A DNA stretch of 12,258 bases from positions 1 to 12,258 of the forward strand of contig JAFZRB010000327.1 in the NCBI GenBank assembly GCA_017620115.1. The letters are read 5' to 3'. The stretch is from Clostridia bacterium. Lineage in GTDB: Bacteria; Bacillota; Clostridia; Christensenellales; Aristaeellaceae. The notes under the pieces were generated by a model. The model was not told the DNA's origin and did not search any database. It worked only from the letters and a program-made list of their open reading frames with translations. Shown here piece after piece: positions 6,395 to 12,258 of the stretch. Positions within the stretch are counted from its first letter, which is position 1. Each line of letters starts with the position of its first letter. The position numbers were made by a program, and so were the translations under genes.

Positions 6395-6856
6395 TCAGTG
6401 TTCGACGGATATGACGCGCAGCGTCACCAGGCCGCCGGGCGTCTCAACCTCGACCACGTCGCCCGCGCGCGCGCCGATGAGCGCCGCGCCGATGGGCGAT
6501 TCGCTCGAAATGAACAGCTTCGCGGGGTCGGCCTCGGTCGCGCCGACGATCCTGTATTCGTCCTCTTCCTCGTATTCCAGATCGAACACCTTCACGATGC
6601 TGCCCACGTTGGCCACGCCCTCTTCGCCGGCGGTCTCGATGAGCTCGGCGTGCTCGATCATTTCCTGCAGTTCCTGAATGCGGCCTTCGATGCGGCTCTG
6701 CCGTTCGCGCGCGGCGCTGTACTCCGCGTTTTCGCTCAAATCGCCGAAGCCCTTCGCGGTTTCGATTTCGCGAACGACCTCCGCGCGCTGGTTGACCTGC
6801 AGGTCGTCCAGCTCTTCCTGCAGCTTTTGCAGGCCTTCCTTCGTCAAAACAGCCAT
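6395..6856 (-). CDS. greA: Transcription elongation factor GreA
   Basis: This 153-residue protein is a standard-length GreA. It rescues backtracked RNA polymerase by inserting its coiled coil into the secondary channel and stimulating cleavage of the transcript 3' end. The N-terminal antiparallel coiled coil spans about 4-75; its tip GDLSENAEY (38-46) keeps the two acidic residues (Asp39, Glu42) that act at the polymerase active site. The C-terminal FKBP-like domain has SPIGAALIGARAGDVVEVETPGG. The start ATG at 6854-6856 is preceded by AGAGGAG (6866-6872) with a 9-base spacer; the frame stays open to 6919, but that extension overlaps the leader hairpin and has no GreA similarity. First gene of a greA-lysS operon with its own promoter at 6953-6981. 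Confidence 0.97.
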   Translation of the reverse strand: MAVLTKEGLQKLQEELDDLQVNQRAEVVREIETAKGFGDLSENAEYSAARERQSRIEGRIQELQEMIEHAELIETAGEEGVANVGSIVKVFDLEYEEEDEYRIVGATEADPAKLFISSESPIGAALIGARAGDVVEVETPGGLVTLRVISVEH

Positions 6857-6888
6857 TTTACAAGTCTCCTCTCTGTTTTCGGGAAGCC

Positions 6889-6930
6889 AAAAATATAACA
6901 AAACAAACACTGTGCGCATCTGACACAGTG
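6889..6930 (-). promoter_or_regulatory. Hairpin plus U-rich tract in the greA leader (attenuator-like)
   Basis: On the minus strand CACTGTG (6924-6930) pairs with CACAGTG (6908-6914) around a 9-base loop. Directly downstream lies a T-rich stretch (TTTGTTTTGTTATATTTTT, 6907-6889). The element starts about 16 bases after the predicted transcription start and ends before the ribosome binding site. The tract is interrupted by G, so termination would be partial. A plain leader stabiliser is the alternative. Confidence 0.5.
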
Positions 6931-6952
6931 CCGGCGTCTCCCAAACAATAGC

Positions 6953-6981
6953 AGTATAACGTTTTTCGGCGCGCCTGTCAA
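6953..6981 (-). promoter_or_regulatory. Promoter of the greA-lysS operon
   Basis: A perfect TTGACA (6976-6981) is separated by 17 bases from TATACT (6953-6958), one mismatch from consensus. The transcription start would be about 6946, giving a leader of about 90 bases before the greA ATG. Confidence 0.85.
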
Positions 6982-7030
6982 CACCCCGCGGGGAATCTTC
7001 GCGGCAAGATAACGTGGGGGACGGAATGAC

Positions 7031-7065
7031 AGGGCCGCCCCGCCGGAAAAGGCAGGGGCGGCCCT
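7031..7065 (-). terminator. GC hairpin downstream of the anti-sigma gene
   Basis: An 11-bp perfect stem (7031-7041 with 7055-7065) encloses an inner GCC/GGC pairing, and begins 8 bases after the stop codon of the gene at 7073. There is no T-tract on the minus strand after it, so it is either a terminator that does not need one or a 3' mRNA stabiliser. The position argues for transcript-end function. Confidence 0.5.
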
Positions 7066-7072
7066 AAATGAT

Positions 7073-8227
7073 TCATCGTAAGGCGCACGGGTTGAGGATG
7101 ATAGGTTCGACGCTCTGCATGAGCTTGTCTTCGTCCCATTCCTCCCATTCTTCTTCCGTGAGCGCGAGGATGTATGCACTCAGCCGTTCAGGCGTCTCAT
7201 TGCCGTAGTAGTAGGAGACGGTGAGGCGCTTCGGACTCACGTCGATGGAATCAACCTGGAGCGCGCGCCCCTGCTCGTCCAGCATGAGGCAGTCGTACCA
7301 CAGGTCGGGCTCGTTCGGGAAAGCGTCGGTTTCCGCGTCCATGGTGAGCGTCACGCGAAGCCGCGACGAATGCGCCGAGGCGGTGATAGGTACGCCGTTA
7401 TATACGCCAACGCCCTCAAAATCGCAGACTTCCGCACTGCTGTGCGCGACAGTCGTCACGGCTTCGCCCGCCTGCTCGCGCTCGCTGCGCCAGTAAAAGG
7501 CCTTGCCGTCGTAATAATACCATGTTGTCTGCCGCCAGATGGTCATGTGCAGCTCCAAGCTGTCGCGGCTGCGGATATCTTCCGGCAGCGGGGTTTCCAT
7601 TTCGCGGAGTATAAGGTGCCGTCCGTCCTCCGTCACGGTTTCGTGACCGCAGTAAGGCCCGATGTCGATGCCGTCGTCCGTGCGGATGTGGTCGCTGGGA
7701 TAGACGGAGTACGTTATAAAGCCATAGGGTCTGCCCTGCTCGACGGCCTCATAGTATTCTGCGAAGAGCGACGCCTCCGCTTCGTCCCACGCTGTCGGTA
7801 TGATGGGGTTTTCCGCTTTCTCCATGGCGGCAAGCTGTTCATCCGTGGGCGTAAACGCCTCGATGCGCTCCGAGTTTTCCATCACATAGCCTACGATCAG
7901 CGCCTCGCCGTCGAAATAGGCGCTGTCAAACCAGATGCTCGACGCGCCCAGCGCCTCGCTCTCGACGTTGGCCGGCGCACTGGTTGTCACCACGCTGTCC
8001 GTCGCGATCCTTTCGAGCCGCTGATCGTTCTGCGCGAAAAACTCGATGACGTTGAAGCCCGCCGCAACCGCCGTGCCCGCCAGCGCCAGAATGACCAGCG
8101 CCGCCGCCAGCAGGGTAAATTTCATCTTGTGTCTCATAACCTTTTCCTTTCTGATGGCCTCGAAGGCGCGGTTCATGCCGCGCTCAAAGCCCTCGTCCAC
8201 AGGAGGAAATGCGTCATTCAGATTCAT
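7073..8227 (-). CDS. Single-pass membrane protein, probable anti-sigma factor
   Basis: This 384-residue protein has an N-terminal cytoplasmic segment (1-34, with an amphipathic region FERGMNRAFEAIRKE), one transmembrane helix (about 36-57, MKFTLLAAALVILALAGTAVAAG) and a large extracytoplasmic domain of about 325 residues rich in acidic and aromatic residues. This is the layout of membrane anti-sigma factors of Bacillota (DUF4179-like or similar), but I cannot assign the outer domain to a named family with certainty. Its ATG overlaps the sigma factor stop as ATGA (8224-8227), with GGAGG (8237-8241) 9 bases upstream inside the sigma gene, so the two are translationally coupled. The inferred job is to hold the sigma factor at the membrane until an envelope signal is sensed. 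No classical zinc anti-sigma motif (HxxxCxxC) is present. Confidence 0.72.
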   Translation of the reverse strand: MNLNDAFPPVDEGFERGMNRAFEAIRKEKVMRHKMKFTLLAAALVILALAGTAVAAGFNVIEFFAQNDQRLERIATDSVVTTSAPANVESEALGASSIWFDSAYFDGEALIVGYVMENSERIEAFTPTDEQLAAMEKAENPIIPTAWDEAEASLFAEYYEAVEQGRPYGFITYSVYPSDHIRTDDGIDIGPYCGHETVTEDGRHLILREMETPLPEDIRSRDSLELHMTIWRQTTWYYYDGKAFYWRSEREQAGEAVTTVAHSSAEVCDFEGVGVYNGVPITASAHSSRLRVTLTMDAETDAFPNEPDLWYDCLMLDEQGRALQVDSIDVSPKRLTVSYYYGNETPERLSAYILALTEEEWEEWDEDKLMQSVEPIILNPCALR

Positions 8228-8700
8228 ACTCGATATCCTCCCTTCTCCAAAGCCTCGCGCAGCGCGGCCTTCGCCCGCTGCAGGCGGTGCTTGAGCGTGC
8301 CGGATGGAACGCCGGTGAGCTTCGCGGTTTCCTCCATGGAGTAGCCCTCGACATAGCGCAGCGTGAGCGGCAGGCGCAGCTTTTCATCCAGCGAGAACGG
8401 CGCGTCGTGGAGCGCCCGGTCAGGCGGCTCCGGTGCGGGGATGCGCTCGGTCAGCTCCTCCGTTTCGCGGCGCTTCTGGCGGCGCAGCACGGCTTTGCAT
8501 TCGTTGATGACGATACGCACGAGCCAGGTCTCGAACAGCGATTCATCTCGCAGCGTGCTTCGCTTCCGCCACGCCTTGATGAGCGCTTCCTGAATCGCGT
8601 CCTCACGATCCGCCGCGTCGGGCAGGATCGCGCAGCACACGTGGAAGAGCTTCTTCTCGCAGGCGCGGGCCCGCCGCTCAAACTCCCTTTCGTCCATCAT
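8224..8700 (-). CDS. ECF-type RNA polymerase sigma factor
   Basis: This 158-residue protein has the two domains of group IV sigma factors. Sigma-2 covers about 4-77 (DREDAIQEALIKAWRK at 31-46, FETWLVRIVINECKAVLRRQKR at 56-77). A linker rich in Pro and Glu follows, then sigma-4 at about 103-152 (LPLTLRYVEGYSMEETAKLTGVPSGTLKHRLQRAKAAL, a helix-turn-helix for -35 recognition). It would direct RNA polymerase to a small stress or envelope regulon. The start is the ATG at 8698-8700, with AAGGAG (8709-8714) 8 bases upstream; a second ATG follows directly. The longer frame to 8790 runs through the promoter region. It forms a two-gene operon with the membrane protein that overlaps its stop codon. It is separated from rlmH upstream by a strong terminator, so it has its own promoter. 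Confidence 0.93.
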   Translation of the reverse strand: MMDEREFERRARACEKKLFHVCCAILPDAADREDAIQEALIKAWRKRSTLRDESLFETWLVRIVINECKAVLRRQKRRETEELTERIPAPEPPDRALHDAPFSLDEKLRLPLTLRYVEGYSMEETAKLTGVPSGTLKHRLQRAKAALREALEKGGYRV

Positions 8701-8741
8701 GGCGTTCGCTCCTTCGTCTCCTGTTGGCCGGTCAACACCCA

Positions 8742-8771
8742 TTAGATGCCGGAGAGCGGGGAAAAGGATCA
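8742..8771 (-). promoter_or_regulatory. Possible autoregulatory ECF promoter
   Basis: Between the rlmH terminator and the sigma gene the minus strand has TGATCC (8766-8771), 17 bases, then CATCTAA (8742-8748). The downstream element resembles the CGTCTAA type of -10 used by several ECF groups; the upstream element is a poor match to known -35 motifs. No good sigma-A promoter was seen in this gap. Low-confidence motif reading. Confidence 0.25.
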
Positions 8772-8778
8772 CTTTTCC
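8760..8778. repeat. Inverted repeat in the sigma gene promoter region
   Basis: GGAAAAG (8760-8766) and CTTTTCC (8772-8778) form a perfect 7-bp inverted repeat with a 5-base centre. It overlaps the possible -35 element. No T-tract follows on the plus strand and on the minus strand the T-run precedes it, so it is not a terminator; an operator is possible. Confidence 0.45.
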
Positions 8779-8780
8779 GC

Positions 8781-8818
8781 AAAAAAACATTCCCCATCGT
8801 TTGAACGAAAGGGAATGT
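8781..8818 (-). terminator. Rho-independent terminator after rlmH
   Basis: On the minus strand ACATTCCC (8811-8818) pairs with GGGAATGT (8787-8794), with an inner CGTT/AACG pairing, and seven T residues follow (8781-8787; the last stem pair shares the first T). It begins 8 bases after the rlmH stop codon and closes the four-gene cluster. Confidence 0.92.
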
Positions 8819-8825
8819 CCTGTTT

Positions 8826-9305
8826 CTATTTGTGGTACCGCTCGTTCGCCCCGATCTTGAACGCGCGGTACACCTGCTCCAGCAGGATCACGCGCATGAG
8901 CTGATGAGGGAAGGTGAATGTGGAGAAGGAGAGCTTTTCGTCCGCGCGGTCGGTCACGGCCTTCGTCAGCCCCAGCGAACCGCCGATCACCAGCACCAGC
9001 CGCCGCCCGTCCATGGACCAGGCCGCCATCTTTCCGGCGAATTCGACGGAATCATAGCTCCTGCCGTCGATGCACAGCGCCACGACGCGGTCGTTCGGCC
9101 GGATGCAGGCCAGTATGTCGCGCCCCTCGCGCTCCATCACCTTTTGATTCAGCGCCTCGGAGGGCCTGTCCGGCTCCGGCTGATCGTCCAGTTCGCGCAC
9201 CTCCAGCGCGCAGAACCGCTTCAGCCGCTTCATGTATTCCGCGCAGGCCTCCCGTTCCCAGGCTTCCTTCAGCCGCCCCACGCCGATCACCAGCACGTTC
9301 AGCAT
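8826..9305 (-). CDS. rlmH: 23S rRNA (pseudouridine-1915-N3)-methyltransferase RlmH
   Basis: This 159-residue SPOUT-class methyltransferase methylates pseudouridine 1915 in helix 69 of 23S rRNA within the assembled ribosome, using S-adenosylmethionine. It shows the family's LVIGVGRLKE start (5-14), the SAM-binding knot with VLVIGGSLGL (about 103-112), and the hallmark C-terminus NERYHK. Length is exactly typical. GGAGG (9312-9316) lies 6 bases before the ATG and nearly touches the stop codon of the upstream protease gene (13 bases between the genes), so it is the last gene of the cluster. A terminator follows at once. Confidence 0.97.
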   Translation of the reverse strand: MLNVLVIGVGRLKEAWEREACAEYMKRLKRFCALEVRELDDQPEPDRPSEALNQKVMEREGRDILACIRPNDRVVALCIDGRSYDSVEFAGKMAAWSMDGRRLVLVIGGSLGLTKAVTDRADEKLSFSTFTFPHQLMRVILLEQVYRAFKIGANERYHK

Positions 9306-9318
9306 ACAATTCCTCCCG

Positions 9319-10314
9319 CTATAGCACGCCGCATATCGCCAGAATGTCCTCCATATAGCGTATGGCCGCCGTGAGGATGCCCGCGGTCAGCACCACCAGC
9401 TCGGGCGGCCCCAGCGGCGCGCCGTCCGGCTGGCTGAGCTGCGGGCCGCCCAGCTTCAGGCGCTCGCAGACGCGCTTGAGCCAGACGAGCATCAGCGCGA
9501 ACAGCGCCGTCGAGGCGACCGTGTCCGCGACGAACAGGCCGAGCGCCTCGCCGGAGGCCATGATTGCATAAATATTCACAATCGCCCGCCCGTTCAGCAG
9601 GTACGACAGGACGAGCGCGCCCGCATTGAATGAGGCGTGAACGATCGCGCACGCCCACAGCGAGCCGCTGCGCAGCGAGACGTATCCCAGCGCGAAGCCC
9701 ATCACCAGCTGCACCGGCAGGCCCTCCACGGAGCCGTGCAGCGCCGCGAACATCAGGCTCGAGACGGCGAGCGCGCGGTTCGAGCCGCGGCGCTCCCACG
9801 CGCCCATGATGCCGCCGCGGAACATCAGCTCCTCGCATACGGCCGGTAGCAGCGCGCTTACCAGAAGCGCCTGCGCCAGCCCCGCCGGCGTCGACGGCGC
9901 GGCCGTTCCGCCCTGCGGCGCGCCGCCCGCGCTCTCGATCAGCAGCGTCCACCACGCCGACAGGCACATGGACAGCGCCACACCCGCCGCGCCCAGCACG
10001 ACCGCGTGCGCCGCCACCAGCGGATGCGGCGCCCTGAGCCGCATGGCCTGTTCCACGCCCGGATGGCGCGCGGCGTACCAGGCCGCGGGGAAGGCCAGAA
10101 CGCCCAGCTGATAGAGCGTGTCCGCCGCAGGACCGGTCCAGCCGCGGATGTCCCTCAGCCTGGCCTGGCGCAGCAGCAGCGCCAGCTCGCTCAGTCCCAG
10201 CCTGAGAACAGCCAGTCCCGCCGTCGCCAGCAGGAACCAGGCGCAGGCCACGAACAGCGTCGGCCGGCGGAACCAGTTTTTGTAGAGGTCCTCCTCGAAA
10301 TCAGCCGACTGCAT
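9319..10314 (-). CDS. CPBP family intramembrane metalloprotease
   Basis: This protein of about 331 residues has multiple hydrophobic segments (about 18-38, 66-82, 100-122, 145-160, 182-210, 218-240, 258-280, 305-330) and all three CPBP (Abi, CAAX-protease-like) motifs: EELMFR (161-166, EExxxR), FAALH (189-193, FxxxH) and HASFN (226-230, HxxxN). These form the intramembrane active site. Family members cleave prenylated proteins or peptides or process membrane substrates; the substrate here is unknown. I prefer the ATG at 10312-10314, since AAGGAG (10324-10329) is then 9 bases upstream; the ATG at 10321-10323 abuts the site with no spacer. It overlaps the walJ end by 14 bases and lies 13 bases before rlmH, so the three are coupled. 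After the third motif it carries an extra hydrophilic loop (286-303) and a final helix. Confidence 0.9.
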   Translation of the reverse strand: MQSADFEEDLYKNWFRRPTLFVACAWFLLATAGLAVLRLGLSELALLLRQARLRDIRGWTGPAADTLYQLGVLAFPAAWYAARHPGVEQAMRLRAPHPLVAAHAVVLGAAGVALSMCLSAWWTLLIESAGGAPQGGTAAPSTPAGLAQALLVSALLPAVCEELMFRGGIMGAWERRGSNRALAVSSLMFAALHGSVEGLPVQLVMGFALGYVSLRSGSLWACAIVHASFNAGALVLSYLLNGRAIVNIYAIMASGEALGLFVADTVASTALFALMLVWLKRVCERLKLGGPQLSQPDGAPLGPPELVVLTAGILTAAIRYMEDILAICGVL

Positions 10315-11125
10315 GCGCGTCATCTCCTTCGCCCAGCGTGAACAGCTCGCTCATGCCGTCGCGCCGGGCCACGCTGAGCATCAGCTCCCGGCCCGGCTTG
10401 AAGCCGGCCTCCTCCAGCGCGCAGGCCACGCTGGCATACGCCAGCTCGGGAAAGTTGTTCTCGCCGCTCAGGTGCCCCAGCACGATCACCCGCACGCCGC
10501 GCCGCACCAGCTCGACCGCCGCCGCGCCCGCGTCGTCGTTAGAGAGATGGCCCCGATTGCTCAGTATGCGCCGCTTGAGTTCATAGGGATAGCGGCCCGC
10601 CTTCAGCGTGTCCACATCGTGGTTCGCCTCGAGGAGCAGCACGTCCGCGGCCTCCGCTTCGCGCAGCCAGCTCTCGCGCACCGCGCCGATGTCCGTCGCG
10701 ACGGCCACCTTCGCGCCGCAGGCGCTCACGGCGTAGCCCACCGGATCGGCCGCGTCGTGGGGGATGGGAAAGGGGCGGATGTCCAGATCGCCGATGGAGA
10801 AGTCCTCGCCCGCCTCAAATTCGATGCGGCAGCCCGCGTCGATCGCGCCGAGCCTGCCGCTCATGGCCGCCCACGTGCCCAGGCTGGCGTATACCGGCAG
10901 GTGATAGCGACGCGACAGCACGCCCACGCCGCCGACGTGGTCGGCGTGCTCGTGCGTCACCAGGATGGCGCTGAGCTCGCCCGGCTTCACGCCGAGCCTG
11001 GCCAGCTCCGCGGTGATCTTCGCGCCGGATACGCCGGCGTCGATGAGGATTTTCGTTCTGTCCGTGCCCACATAGATCGCGTTGCCGCTCGATCCGGAGA
11101 ACAGCGGGCAAAATTGCAGCTGCAT
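10301..11125 (-). CDS. walJ: WalJ/YycJ-like metallo-beta-lactamase fold nuclease
   Basis: This 274-residue protein has the YycJ-type start FSGSSGNAIYVG (9-20), the metal-binding THEHADHVGG (57-66), a HDAADPVGYA motif near 124, ATDIG near 142, LLLEANHD near 160 and GHLSGENN near 218. These give the two-metal centre of MBL-fold hydrolases. WalJ of Bacillus has been described as a DNA exonuclease linked to the WalRK operon and coordination of replication and division. Here no walRK genes are visible, but rlmH lies two genes downstream as in Bacillus. The start ATG at 11123-11125 follows a rather distant AGAGGGG (about 11 bases) and lies 26 bases after the upstream gene. The stop overlaps the next gene. 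Confidence 0.9.
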   Translation of the reverse strand: MQLQFCPLFSGSSGNAIYVGTDRTKILIDAGVSGAKITAELARLGVKPGELSAILVTHEHADHVGGVGVLSRRYHLPVYASLGTWAAMSGRLGAIDAGCRIEFEAGEDFSIGDLDIRPFPIPHDAADPVGYAVSACGAKVAVATDIGAVRESWLREAEAADVLLLEANHDVDTLKAGRYPYELKRRILSNRGHLSNDDAGAAAVELVRRGVRVIVLGHLSGENNFPELAYASVACALEEAGFKPGRELMLSVARRDGMSELFTLGEGDDAHAVG

Positions 11126-11151
11126 GTATATAATGCCCCTCTTATGTATAT

Positions 11152-12045
11152 TTATACAATTCCCGTGAGGTCAAACGCCGGGATATAACTCGCCGAAGCG
11201 GATTCCAGCTCCTGCACGTAGCCATCCTCCATGCCCAGCGCGAAGAGATGATCCACCACCGCGTCGTATTCCTCCTGGCTGACGGTGCGGTTCAGCTCGG
11301 GCATCTGCTTCGCCGGGCCGCAGGGGATATACTGGGCCATCAGCGACACCCATGTGCCCGCGGGAAGGTGGTCGTGGATCCAGCTCAGCACGTCCTTTGA
11401 CTGCTGCGCGCGCCCCGGCAGGATCAGATGCCGGATGAGCAGGCCGCGCGTCATGACGCCTTCGTCGTCAAATTGGTTTTCACCCACCTGCCGCAGCATC
11501 TCCAGCACCGCTTTCTCCGCGCACACCGGATAGACCGACGCCCGTGAAAAGCGGCTCGCGCCTTCCGGATCGACATATTTCAGATCGGGCAGATAAACCT
11601 GCACGTGCCCCTCCAGCCGCCTGAGCGTTTCGATGGTCTCAAAGCCGCTGCTGTTCCACACCACCGGAACCGGCAGCGGATCCCTGAGGGCCTCCAGAAT
11701 GGCGTTTACGAAATGCGTGCCCGTCACCAGGTTGATGTTGTGCGCTTCTTCCTCCCCGATCAGCCGATCGAAGATACGCCGGAGCCCGGCGGCGTCCGTC
11801 GCTTTGCCGAAGCAGCCGCGGCTGATCATGTCGTTCTGGCAATAGACGCAGCGCAGCGTACAGCCGCTGAAGAACACGGCGCCCGAACCGCGCGAACCGC
11901 TGATGCACGGCTCCTCGTCGAAGTGCAGCGCGGCGCGCGCCAGCACGGGCTGTTCTCCCATCCGGCAGAAGCCCTTGCCTTCGCCAGCTGGCTCGTCGCC
12001 GCGCTTCACGCCGCACTGCCGCGGACACAGATTGCAGGTAAACAT
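11152..12045 (-). CDS. Radical SAM protein, PflX-like (COG1313 type)
   Basis: This 297-residue protein has an N-terminal cysteine cluster (C4, C7, C11, C27: CNLCPRQC...GFC) and then the radical SAM motif FSGCTLRCVYCQN (59-71; C62, C66, C69) that binds a 4Fe-4S cluster and S-adenosylmethionine. Further family blocks are HNINLVTGTHFVNAILEAL, VVWNSSGFETIETL, VYLPDLKYVDPE, RHLILPG and SLMAQYIPCG. This is the family annotated as pyruvate-formate-lyase-activating-like (PflX); no formate lyase or other glycyl radical enzyme is nearby, so its target is unknown. I chose the ATG at 12043-12045, because similarity begins at MFTCNLCP; a frame open to 12177 would start at TTG with no ribosome binding site. 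The site before 12045 is weak (AAAGAGAAAG, or AGGA further away). It is the first gene of the cluster with walJ. Confidence 0.9.
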   Translation of the reverse strand: MFTCNLCPRQCGVKRGDEPAGEGKGFCRMGEQPVLARAALHFDEEPCISGSRGSGAVFFSGCTLRCVYCQNDMISRGCFGKATDAAGLRRIFDRLIGEEEAHNINLVTGTHFVNAILEALRDPLPVPVVWNSSGFETIETLRRLEGHVQVYLPDLKYVDPEGASRFSRASVYPVCAEKAVLEMLRQVGENQFDDEGVMTRGLLIRHLILPGRAQQSKDVLSWIHDHLPAGTWVSLMAQYIPCGPAKQMPELNRTVSQEEYDAVVDHLFALGMEDGYVQELESASASYIPAFDLTGIV

Positions 12046-12066
12046 CTTTCTCTTTATTCCTCGCGG

Positions 12067-12083
12067 CGCGCCTTTTGGGCGCG
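12067..12083 (-). repeat. GC hairpin in the leader of the radical SAM gene
   Basis: CGCGCC (12067-12072) and GGCGCG (12078-12083) form a 6-bp stem with a 5-base loop, ending about 20 bases upstream of the start codon at 12045. No T-tract follows. It may influence translation or be chance in GC-rich sequence. Confidence 0.4.
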
Positions 12084-12100
12084 TTCCAGATTTCCATTCT

Positions 12101-12114
12101 GGTAAAACTTTACC
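12101..12114. promoter_or_regulatory. Operator-like palindrome GGTAAA-AC-TTTACC
   Basis: This 6-2-6 palindrome lies about 55 bases upstream of the radical SAM start in an AT-rich patch. The size and symmetry suit a dimeric repressor. I do not recognise the site as that of a named regulator, and I see no convincing -35/-10 pair around it. The best -10 candidate is CATATT just upstream. Confidence 0.4.
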
Positions 12115-12191
12115 CTGGCTTTGAATATGATTTCCTTCTGACCCGCGAAAAACCGGCCCAGGATCGAAAATCGCCAAAATCAGCGTGTTTT

Positions 12192-12240
12192 CGCGCTTTC
12201 CGGCGCGTTCAGGAGGCGGTTTCAGCCTCCTGAACCGCGC
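12192..12240. repeat. Strong inverted repeats at the right edge
   Basis: TTCAGGAGGC (12208-12217) and GCCTCCTGAA (12225-12234) form a perfect 10-bp stem with a 7-base loop, extendable by GCGCG (12203-12207) with CGCGC (12236-12240) across one bulge. The same GCGCG can instead pair with CGCGC at 12192-12196. No T-tract follows on either strand, so a standard terminator is doubtful. Confidence 0.55.
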
Positions 12241-12258
12241 TCATCGAGGCGTACAGGC
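12209..12258 (-). CDS. Possible C-terminus of an upstream gene (partial)
   Basis: Entering from the right edge on the minus strand, one frame reads LYASMSAVQEAETAS and then a TGA stop (12209-12211). The residues are compatible with a normal protein C-terminus, and the stop lies within the strong inverted repeat. Fifteen residues are too few to identify a product, and the other two frames also stop soon. No function can be given. Confidence 0.25.
   Translation of the reverse strand, partial: LYASMSAVQEAETAS

Noticed and set aside
5312..6898. Plus-strand open frame of 528 codons opposite lysS and greA
   Set aside because: It lies wholly antisense to two certain housekeeping genes. Its composition (His, Ala, Val, Asp rich) is the usual mirror of GC-rich coding sequence. 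No ribosome binding site or family motif.
8209..10341. Plus-strand open frames opposite the sigma factor, rlmH and CPBP genes
   Set aside because: All are antisense to genes with strong motifs and ribosome binding sites; Arg/Ala/Pro-rich shadow translations.
12046..12177. 44-residue N-terminal extension of the radical SAM protein
   Set aside because: It would start at TTG with no ribosome binding site and crosses operator-like and hairpin sequence; family similarity starts at MFTCNLCP.
1..12258. CRISPR array, insertion sequence, prophage or defence island
   Set aside because: No regularly spaced direct repeats, no transposase, integrase or nuclease cluster, and gene content is housekeeping. 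The CPBP (Abi) protease alone is not evidence of phage defence.

Overview
This 12.3 kb window is GC-rich chromosomal DNA, apparently from a Gram-positive anaerobe of the Bacillota (Clostridia-like, possibly a Christensenellales-type gut lineage; this placement is inference). The reasons are strong GGAGG-type ribosome binding sites on nearly every gene, a Noc-type ParB protein, a VanW-domain secreted protein, an ECF sigma/membrane anti-sigma pair, and a walJ...rlmH gene order like that of Bacillota. No transposase, integrase, phage gene, CRISPR array or tRNA gene was seen.

Left edge (1-370): the minus strand carries a consensus sigma-A promoter (TTGACA-N17-TATAAT) with A-tracts upstream and a boxA-like CCTTGAAAAC element downstream. 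It points out of the window and most likely drives an rRNA operon whose 16S gene starts beyond base 1. A secreted protein with two VanW-like domains (371-1393, minus) ends at its own terminator just upstream of this promoter. Next comes a plus-strand GT2-GtrA fusion glycosyltransferase (1690-2727), the only clear plus-strand gene, ending in a strong hairpin terminator that faces the convergent ThuA-like gene.

Middle (2789-6981, minus): greA and lysS form an operon behind a near-consensus promoter with a hairpin/U-rich leader. Downstream lie a Noc-like DNA-binding protein, preceded by a 338-base non-coding stretch with several TCCC/GGGA palindromes, and a ThuA-like protein. No clear terminator separates lysS from noc, so read-through is possible.

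Right (7073-12258, minus): an ECF sigma factor is translationally coupled by an ATGA overlap to a single-pass membrane protein that is probably its anti-sigma factor. Upstream of that is a tight cluster of a PflX-like radical SAM protein, WalJ (MBL-fold nuclease), a CPBP-family intramembrane protease and RlmH (23S rRNA methyltransferase), closed by a textbook terminator. The last 50 bases hold what may be the C-terminus of another minus-strand gene.

Most of this is housekeeping content. I did not find a clear new multi-gene system. The best leads are the Noc-like protein with its operator-like leader, the double VanW protein lacking its motif cysteines, the CPBP protease in the slot an HtrA-type protease holds in Bacillus, and the greA leader hairpin.
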